Origin: Leeuwenhoekiella sp.
GTDB lineage: Bacteria; Bacteroidota; Bacteroidia; Flavobacteriales; Flavobacteriaceae
Assembly: GCA_011050015.1 (NCBI GenBank)
Contig: DRGP01000092.1
Location: 1-33,318 of the forward strand
Direction: 5' to 3'
DNA length: 33,318 bases
Position 1 is the stretch's first letter. Each line of letters opens with the position of its first letter. The position numbers and the translations under genes are program-made. The notes below the pieces were generated by a model. It had not been told where the DNA came from and did no database searches. It saw only the letters and a program-made list of their open reading frames with translations. Positions 26,313-33,318 of this stretch are shown one piece after another.

Positions 26313-26340
26313 ATTCTTTTTTGGTACGACAAAAAAGAAT
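26313..26340. repeat. perfect 11-bp inverted repeat, ATTCTTTTTTG-GTACGA-CAAAAAAGAAT
   Basis: Arms 26313-26323 and 26330-26340, 6-nt loop, about 60 nt after the helicase stop. Confidence 0.6.
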
Positions 26341-26707
26341 AAAATTCAACGCAAACGATTGATTTTGTAAGAAAAAATCAGATTAAATTAATGAATATTA
26401 CGTTTTTTAGCTACTTAACTAGTTAATACTTGCTTTTAAACGATATTTTAAGTATATTAACTACGATATAATTTTTTACAGTTTAGAAGTGAGCTTTAAC
26501 TATGCCAATTTCTGATAAAATTAGCATAAAATAATATTAAAAAAATTATTTTTGAATGTATATAACTGTAATACAGACAATTATACTTTAATCGAAAAAT
26601 TAATTATTTTAAAATTTGTTTTGTAAGAATTAAACTACGATATTCGCTTTGTAGTTAATAATTAATGACTGCAGAACTAAGATTTATTCACCCCAAATTG
26701 TTGAATT

Positions 26708-27094
26708 ATGAATACAGTTTTTGTTTCCGGAACGCTTAACACGCCTGCTCAATTAAAAATGGGTGATCAAGGCTATTTAATAACCTTTAAAATGTCGCAT
26801 CTTGATGAATTGAAAGATGCGCATGGAAAGCCTAAACAAATAACTACTAATTGGTCGGTTTCCCTTCAATACGACGAAGAGCCGGTTGATATGTTAAAGA
26901 AATTGGAAAAAGGAATGCAAGTTCTTGTAAAAGGTAATGCTGAAATTTCTCATAGAGAAGTTGATAATGTGTTTGAAATGGATTGTTTTCTACAAGGCAT
27001 ATCCTTAAATTTTATGGATGCTGCGACTACAAGCGCACATAAAAATGTAGCTCAACCCTTTACGGAGCAACAAAACAGTGCCTTAGCGAGCTAA
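26708..27094 (+). CDS. single-stranded DNA-binding protein-like OB-fold protein
   Basis: NTVFVSGTLNTPAQLKMGDQGYLITFKMSH...TTNWSVSLQYDEEPVDMLKKLEKGMQVLVKGNAEISHREVDNV follows the SSB OB-fold pattern (VsGxL...W..v...........l.KG..v.v.G). Confidence 0.65.
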   Translation: MNTVFVSGTLNTPAQLKMGDQGYLITFKMSHLDELKDAHGKPKQITTNWSVSLQYDEEPVDMLKKLEKGMQVLVKGNAEISHREVDNVFEMDCFLQGISLNFMDAATTSAHKNVAQPFTEQQNSALAS

Positions 27095-27113
27095 ATAAAA
27101 TATCTTAAAAAAG

Positions 27114-27153
27114 AAAACCTTCGGTTCTTTCTATTGGAAGAACCGAAGGTTTT
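27114..27153 (+). terminator. strong intrinsic terminator after the SSB-like gene
   Basis: AAAACCTTCGGTTCTT (27114-27129) / TCTATTGG loop / AAGAACCGAAGGTTTT (27138-27153) plus continuing T tract. Perfect 16-bp stem. Confidence 0.93.
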
Positions 27154-27205
27154 TTTGTGTCCCTGTTGGGAAGTAGGGACTATTCTAGTTTAGTTTTTTA
27201 AGTTT

Positions 27206-27553
27206 CTATAGCATTCTAAAATTACAATAGCTTAGATAAAGGTTCAAGAACATAAATATAAGTGCAGGGGCCGATTCAAGAATACCGTCCTTAATCCTTA
27301 ACCGTGTTATAAAACCCAATAACATTAAAAGGGCTAGACCAAGAGCTGCAATTGCGCCGAGTAACAGACTATAAAATACGCCCAGTACCAATCCCAGCGC
27401 GCCTATTAATTGGAATACTCCGGCTAAGATGCGCCACTTGTTCAGCCCAAAACGTTTGAACTCCTTTTTCATGTGTTCACTATACAAGCAGCTCAGACCG
27501 TAGCCCGTAAATGCAGCGGCAGTTCCAACCATTATTATTTCGAGCGCAGTCAT
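27206..27553 (-). CDS. DoxX-like membrane protein
   Basis: 115 aa, four hydrophobic segments, FGLNKWRILAGVFQLIGALGLVLGVF and LRIKD pattern. Confidence 0.7.
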   Translation of the reverse strand: MTALEIIMVGTAAAFTGYGLSCLYSEHMKKEFKRFGLNKWRILAGVFQLIGALGLVLGVFYSLLLGAIAALGLALLMLLGFITRLRIKDGILESAPALIFMFLNLYLSYCNFRML

Positions 27554-27898
27554 TTAAAGTATACCAGCATATACGCCTGCTACAAATAAAGAAAGTAGCA
27601 AAAGACCAAGTGAAGGTAGATATTTATGTAATGGATTTTTCACACGGATATGTGCAAATTGCGCACAAAGCATTAGAAAGGCCATGGCCAGCGCTGGCCA
27701 AACGACCGGCGAGTTGTACCAAATGCCGGTTACCAGCAGCGTAGAAATAGCGATTTTTAAAGCCCCCACCATATTCCGCACGAGATCAGGCAGGCCATAC
27801 TGCTTAAATTCCTTTACAATATTATCAAAGCGGAAAACCCAAACGATAATTATGGAAATGGCGATAATAAAAATGGCAATTGTAGCTAATGTTGTCAT
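27554..27898 (-). CDS. DoxX-like membrane protein (tandem paralogue)
   Basis: 114 aa, abuts 27553 with no gap. Same layout (YGLPDLVRNMVGALKIAISTLLVTGIWY, ALAMAFLMLCAQFAHIRVKN). Confidence 0.7.
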   Translation of the reverse strand: MTTLATIAIFIIAISIIIVWVFRFDNIVKEFKQYGLPDLVRNMVGALKIAISTLLVTGIWYNSPVVWPALAMAFLMLCAQFAHIRVKNPLHKYLPSLGLLLLSLFVAGVYAGIL

Positions 27899-27932
27899 AG
27901 TTTTTTTTGTTTAAATTTAAATAAAAAAAGTT

Positions 27933-27970
27933 AAACAATATGTGCCGTGTGTTATTTAAACACATTGTTT
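27933..27970. promoter_or_regulatory. nested inverted repeats in a divergent intergenic region
   Basis: AAACAATATGTG (27933-27944) versus CACATTGTTT (27961-27970) with a 2-nt bulge. Inner TGTGTT-ATTTA-AACACA (27948-27964). Lies between the DoxX pair (-) and the FAD gene (+). Confidence 0.35.
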
Positions 27971-28074
27971 TTTGAGATAACTTAAGAACCCCGGTTAATG
28001 AAACCCTAAGTAGGGATTAACTTTTTCAATTTTAGAAGGCGTACGCAAACATTTGGTTATTTTTACTAAAAATT

Positions 28075-29337
28075 ATGCGAGAAAAAGAAATCAATACGGT
28101 GCACATTTTAGGGGCTGGCATAAGTGGTTTGATCGCCGCGTTGGTGCTAGAAGAAAAGGGCTACGCTCCCGTGATCTATGAAGTCGCAGACCGAGTAGGT
28201 GGTCGTGTCAAGACTGATATTTACAAAGGGTATCAGTTGGATCACGGTTTTCAGATTCTATTGGGCGCGTATCCTAAAGCAAAACAGTATCTTGATTATG
28301 AGGCTTTAGAGCTACAGGAAATTTTGCCTGGTGCGGTTATTTTTTCAAAAGGTAAGAAGTTTACATTGGGAGATCCTTTGCGGGCAATCTCTTTTTTATG
28401 GCCTACGCTTAGTTCTTCGGTGGCGACCATAGGGGATAAGCTTAAAATACTTCGGTTATATCTCAAGCTTAAGAATAAAACACTAACGGAAATCTTTGAA
28501 GATGAGGAACGAACGACCTTCACATATTTAAAGGAATTTGGTTTTTCTGATCGCATGATCAACCAATTTTTCAAACCTTTTTTTACCGGTATTTTTTTAG
28601 AACCGCATTTGGAAACCTCAAGCCGAATGTTTGAATATGTGTTTAAACTTTTTGGTGAAGGGAGTGCAATGTTGCCCAAAAACGGGATCGCTGCCATCCC
28701 CGAGCAATTAAAGAATAAGCTGAAACAGACCACATTTAAATTTAATACTACAGTAGAAAAAGTAGAGGAGGAAGCAATTTACTTGAGCGACGGGTCTAAA
28801 GTGTATAGCAAAAATACGATTATTGCCACTACCGCTAATAATCTGGTTTCCAATCTTAGAAATCAAGGAACGCAATGGAAGTCCTGCATCAATTTTTATT
28901 TTGAAACGGCACAGCGGAAAATAGATAAACCTATAATTGGCCTTATTGCTGATGAAAATGCCCTGATTAATAATATTTTTTACCATAATTCCATCAAAAC
29001 TGGTCAAAAAGGAGCACGTGAATTATTGTCGGTTACCATAGTAAAACCGAACAATTTAGATGAAAAACAGCTGCTGGAGCGTGTTATTTCAGATTTAAAA
29101 AACTATTGTGGAATAGTGGATGCAACATTCCTGAAACGCTACACCATTAAAAAAGCGCTACCTGATCTACCCTCTTTGAACTACGAACTTGCACCCACAG
29201 AAACGCAGCTTACTAGCGGTATATTTCTGGCCGGTGATCAGTTATTGAACGGGTCGCTAAACGCGGCCATGATTTCTGGGGAACGGGCAGCTTTGGTGGT
29301 CATTAAAAAAATGGAGGGTGGAACGATTACTGGCTAA
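28075..29337 (+). CDS. NAD(P)/FAD-dependent amine oxidase / protoporphyrinogen oxidase-like protein
   Basis: VHILGAGISGLIAALVLEEKGYAPVIYEVADRVGGRVKTD dinucleotide-binding and GG motifs. C-terminal GIFLAGDQLLNGSLNAAMISGERAA. Confidence 0.87.
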   Translation: MREKEINTVHILGAGISGLIAALVLEEKGYAPVIYEVADRVGGRVKTDIYKGYQLDHGFQILLGAYPKAKQYLDYEALELQEILPGAVIFSKGKKFTLGDPLRAISFLWPTLSSSVATIGDKLKILRLYLKLKNKTLTEIFEDEERTTFTYLKEFGFSDRMINQFFKPFFTGIFLEPHLETSSRMFEYVFKLFGEGSAMLPKNGIAAIPEQLKNKLKQTTFKFNTTVEKVEEEAIYLSDGSKVYSKNTIIATTANNLVSNLRNQGTQWKSCINFYFETAQRKIDKPIIGLIADENALINNIFYHNSIKTGQKGARELLSVTIVKPNNLDEKQLLERVISDLKNYCGIVDATFLKRYTIKKALPDLPSLNYELAPTETQLTSGIFLAGDQLLNGSLNAAMISGERAALVVIKKMEGGTITG

Positions 29338-29387
29338 TTCAGGTTAAAATAAAACGCTTGTCTTTTTTGATATCTAAAGTTAACTTT

Positions 29388-29440
29388 TGTCATCCTGAGC
29401 GCACTCGAAGGATAAACAAATAATTATCTCTGCTGCGCTC
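29388..29440. repeat. repeat-like intergenic element, TGTCATCCTGAGCGCACTCGAAGGATA ... TGCGCTC
   Basis: GAGCGCA (29397-29403) and TGCGCTC (29434-29440) form a 7-bp inverted repeat. The sequence resembles TGTCATYCTGAGCG-type intergenic repeats remembered from Bacteroidetes genomes. Confidence 0.5.
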
Positions 29441-29505
29441 GCTGGGACTAGAAACATATAAATTTTGTATTTCGGTATTTTTGCGAATAATGTTAAAAAA
29501 CAATT

Positions 29506-29724
29506 ATGGAAGAACAACCTAACAATCGGCTTCACGGCGTAAAACTTGCAGATATTCTGGATTTTCTAGTAGATAAATTCGGTTGGACCGAACTGGGAAC
29601 ACGTATAAACATTCGCTGTTTTACCCATGATCCGTCTATGAAATCCAGTTTAAAATTTCTAAGGAGAACTCCCTGGGCGCGTGCAAAAGTGGAAGAATTA
29701 TACTTAAAATCGGTAAAAGACTAA
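29506..29724 (+). CDS. VF530 family (DUF2132) DNA-binding protein
   Basis: [58 protein letters not shown] is the VF530 signature. Confidence 0.93.
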   Translation: MEEQPNNRLHGVKLADILDFLVDKFGWTELGTRINIRCFTHDPSMKSSLKFLRRTPWARAKVEELYLKSVKD

Positions 29725-29762
29725 CTATTTTACCTTGATTTTCACTAAAATAAAATGAATTC

Positions 29763-31322
29763 ATGATTATACTGGTTCAGATTTCCATTCTTCCACATCA
29801 GCTGGATGATAAAGAATACCTTTTTAAAGAAGGGCTTTTAAAAGCAAAGCTGAAGGAGACAGAAGTGGGCGAATGGCGAATTAGGAAACGTTCTATAGAC
29901 GCGCGAAAAAAACCGGTAAAACTTCAGGTGCAGCTTGAATTCTGGAAAACGGGTGAAAGAAGGTTAGATCTTCCACCGTTTAAGCCCCAAAAGGTAAGCG
30001 GGGATCAGGAAATTATCATCATTGGTGCCGGCCCCGCCGGGATCTATGCTGCCCTGCGTGCCCTTGAAGCCGGGATCAAACCCATCATTTTTGAACGTGG
30101 AAAAGACGTGCGCGAACGCCGTCGCGACCTGGCCAAAATCAATAAAGAGCAGAACGTTAATCCTGAATCCAATTACTGTTTTGGCGAAGGTGGTGCAGGT
30201 ACGTATTCTGACGGAAAACTATACACGCGATCCAAAAAACGAGGTAATGTGCTCAAAGCGCTGGAATGGTTTGTACATTTTGGTGCAGACTCCGATATCC
30301 TTGTTGACGCGCACCCGCACATAGGAACCAATAAATTGCCAAAAATCATTACCGCGATGCGGGAAACGATCATCAATCAAGGGGGTGAAGTGCATTTTGA
30401 TAGTAAACTCACCGATTTCCAGGTAGAAAATGACAGGATAAAAGCCATACAGATCAATGCTGAAAAGTGGCAACCCTGTGAACATGTAATTCTGGCCACG
30501 GGTCATTCGGCGCGTGATATTTTTTATCTGCTCCATGATAAGAAAATCAAAATTGAAGCCAAACCTTTTGCTTTGGGTGTTCGGGCAGAACATCAACAGG
30601 CTCTCATCAACCAAATACAGTATCATGGTGCGCAGGATAATCCCTATTTACCGCCCGCTACTTATAGCCTCGTAGAGCAAGTTGACGGGCTGGGCGTATA
30701 TTCTTTTTGTATGTGTCCCGGCGGAATTATCGCTCCCTGCGCGACTCATCAGGAAGAAGTGGTGACTAACGGTTGGAGCCCCAGCAAGCGCAATAATCCT
30801 TATGCCAATAGCGGAATCGTGGTGAGTGTGGAGCCAAAGCATTTGCCCAATTATAAACCCGATAATCCGTTTGTAAGCCTCGATTTTCAGAAAATGGTGG
30901 AGCGAAAATGCTGGGAAGCGGCGGGGAAAACCCAGCGTGTTCCCGCACAGCGCATGCTTGATTTTGTGGAAGGGAAGACATCAACAGACCTTCCTAAAAC
31001 CTCGTATCAACCAGGAATCGTCTCTGTAAATCTCAACGACGTGCTGCCGCCTATGATCGCCATCCGACTTCAGAAAGCGTTTATAGTTTTCGGTAAAAAA
31101 ATGAAGGGTTATTTGACCAATGATGCGATATTGCACGCACCAGAAAGCCGAACTTCTTCACCGGTTTCTATTCCGCGAGACGCGAAAACACTAGAACACA
31201 TTCACGTAAAAGGCCTTTATCCCTGTGGGGAAGGAGCGGGATATGCCGGTGGGATTATGTCTGCGGCTATAGATGGCATTAACTGCGTGGACGCGATTGT
31301 AGAAAAGATAAAAGTGGTTTAA
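29763..31322 (+). CDS. NAD(P)/FAD-dependent oxidoreductase (COG2509-like FAD-dependent dehydrogenase)
   Basis: IIIGAGPAGIYAALRALEAGIKPIIFERGKDVRERRRDLA, YCFGEGGAGTYSDGKLYTR, CMCPGGIIAPCAT, GLYPCGEGAGYAGGIMSAAIDG. Confidence 0.92.
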   Translation: MIILVQISILPHQLDDKEYLFKEGLLKAKLKETEVGEWRIRKRSIDARKKPVKLQVQLEFWKTGERRLDLPPFKPQKVSGDQEIIIIGAGPAGIYAALRALEAGIKPIIFERGKDVRERRRDLAKINKEQNVNPESNYCFGEGGAGTYSDGKLYTRSKKRGNVLKALEWFVHFGADSDILVDAHPHIGTNKLPKIITAMRETIINQGGEVHFDSKLTDFQVENDRIKAIQINAEKWQPCEHVILATGHSARDIFYLLHDKKIKIEAKPFALGVRAEHQQALINQIQYHGAQDNPYLPPATYSLVEQVDGLGVYSFCMCPGGIIAPCATHQEEVVTNGWSPSKRNNPYANSGIVVSVEPKHLPNYKPDNPFVSLDFQKMVERKCWEAAGKTQRVPAQRMLDFVEGKTSTDLPKTSYQPGIVSVNLNDVLPPMIAIRLQKAFIVFGKKMKGYLTNDAILHAPESRTSSPVSIPRDAKTLEHIHVKGLYPCGEGAGYAGGIMSAAIDGINCVDAIVEKIKVV

Positions 31323-31428
31323 GGTTGAATGTTTTAGTTGCAGGTTTAAAATTTGTAGTGAAATTGTTTTATCTGATAAATCGTTTATTTTTTAAAAATT
31401 TGAAATTCCCACTGTTCGTCGCAAAATG

Positions 31429-31461
31429 AACTTTTCCAAAGTTCCAAACTTTGGAAAAGTT
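31429..31461. repeat. perfect 13-bp hairpin, AACTTTTCCAAAG-TTCCAAA-CTTTGGAAAAGTT
   Basis: Arms 31429-31441 and 31449-31461, 7-nt loop, followed by T-rich sequence. Between convergent genes. Possible terminator or intergenic repeat. Confidence 0.7.
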
Positions 31462-31485
31462 TTACGCTGTTAGCTATAAGGCTCG

Positions 31486-31635
31486 GTCATCTTGACGGTA
31501 GGAGAGATCAAACACGCGGCTTGTATTCATGTAGAACAGTAAGGGAACTTTTCAAGCTTCATAATTTTTTTTTCTTTGAAAAATGCCAAATTTCTTCAAT
31601 CAACATTGGAGGCAGATTCTCGTGTGATCTCTCGG
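31486..31635. repeat. MITE/REP-like intergenic element with imperfect terminal inverted repeats
   Basis: GGTCATCTTGACGGTAGGAGAGATCAAACACG on the left and CGTGTGATCTCTCGG on the right (reverse complement CCGAGAGATCACACG). Confidence 0.4.
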
Positions 31636-31666
31636 CACTGCTGAAAAAACGGCTTTGTGAAAATGA

Positions 31667-33318
<1,652 letters not shown>

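Noticed and set aside
28296-28733. 145-aa minus strand ORF
   Set aside because: Antisense to the FAD oxidoreductase. No supporting motif.
30219-30626. 135-aa minus strand ORF
   Set aside because: Antisense to the COG2509-like FAD protein. No supporting motif.

Overview
This 33.3 kb window looks like chromosomal sequence from a Flavobacteriaceae-type Bacteroidota. Supporting signs are the gene content (DUF4249 with its TonB receptor, DUF6095, GH97, a short MenE), AT-rich intergenic DNA and TAnnTTTG-type promoters. No rRNA, tRNA, CRISPR array, integrase or transposase was recognised. Most of the window is ordinary metabolism. In order it contains: a menC fragment, a CPBP protease and menE; a secreted Gly/Tyr-rich small protein; a PepSY protein; an M24 peptidase; DUF6095 and murQ; a DUF4249 lipoprotein with its TonB-dependent receptor; an M1 peptidase; modA-mop-modB-modC; an MBL-rhodanese protein; a sterol desaturase-family protein; a serine hydrolase; a dipeptide epimerase coupled to an AONS-like PLP enzyme; yebC; a PCD; pepD; an orphan low-GC ORF; a DEAD-box helicase; an SSB-like protein; tandem DoxX genes; an FAD amine-oxidase-like protein; VF530; a COG2509-type FAD protein; and a truncated GH97. 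I see no clear new multi-gene system. The best leads are: (i) the orphan low-GC ORF at 23887-24702, preceded by a repeat-like hairpin; (ii) the dipeptide epimerase/alpha-oxoamine-synthase-like gene pair, whose start lies 13 nt after an intrinsic-terminator-like hairpin; (iii) an unlisted 36-aa membrane smORF at 3901-4011; (iv) an SSB-like protein without the usual acidic tip, behind about 450 bp of structured AT-rich leader; (v) several repeat-like intergenic elements. Family names rest on motif recognition by eye. No database search was run.
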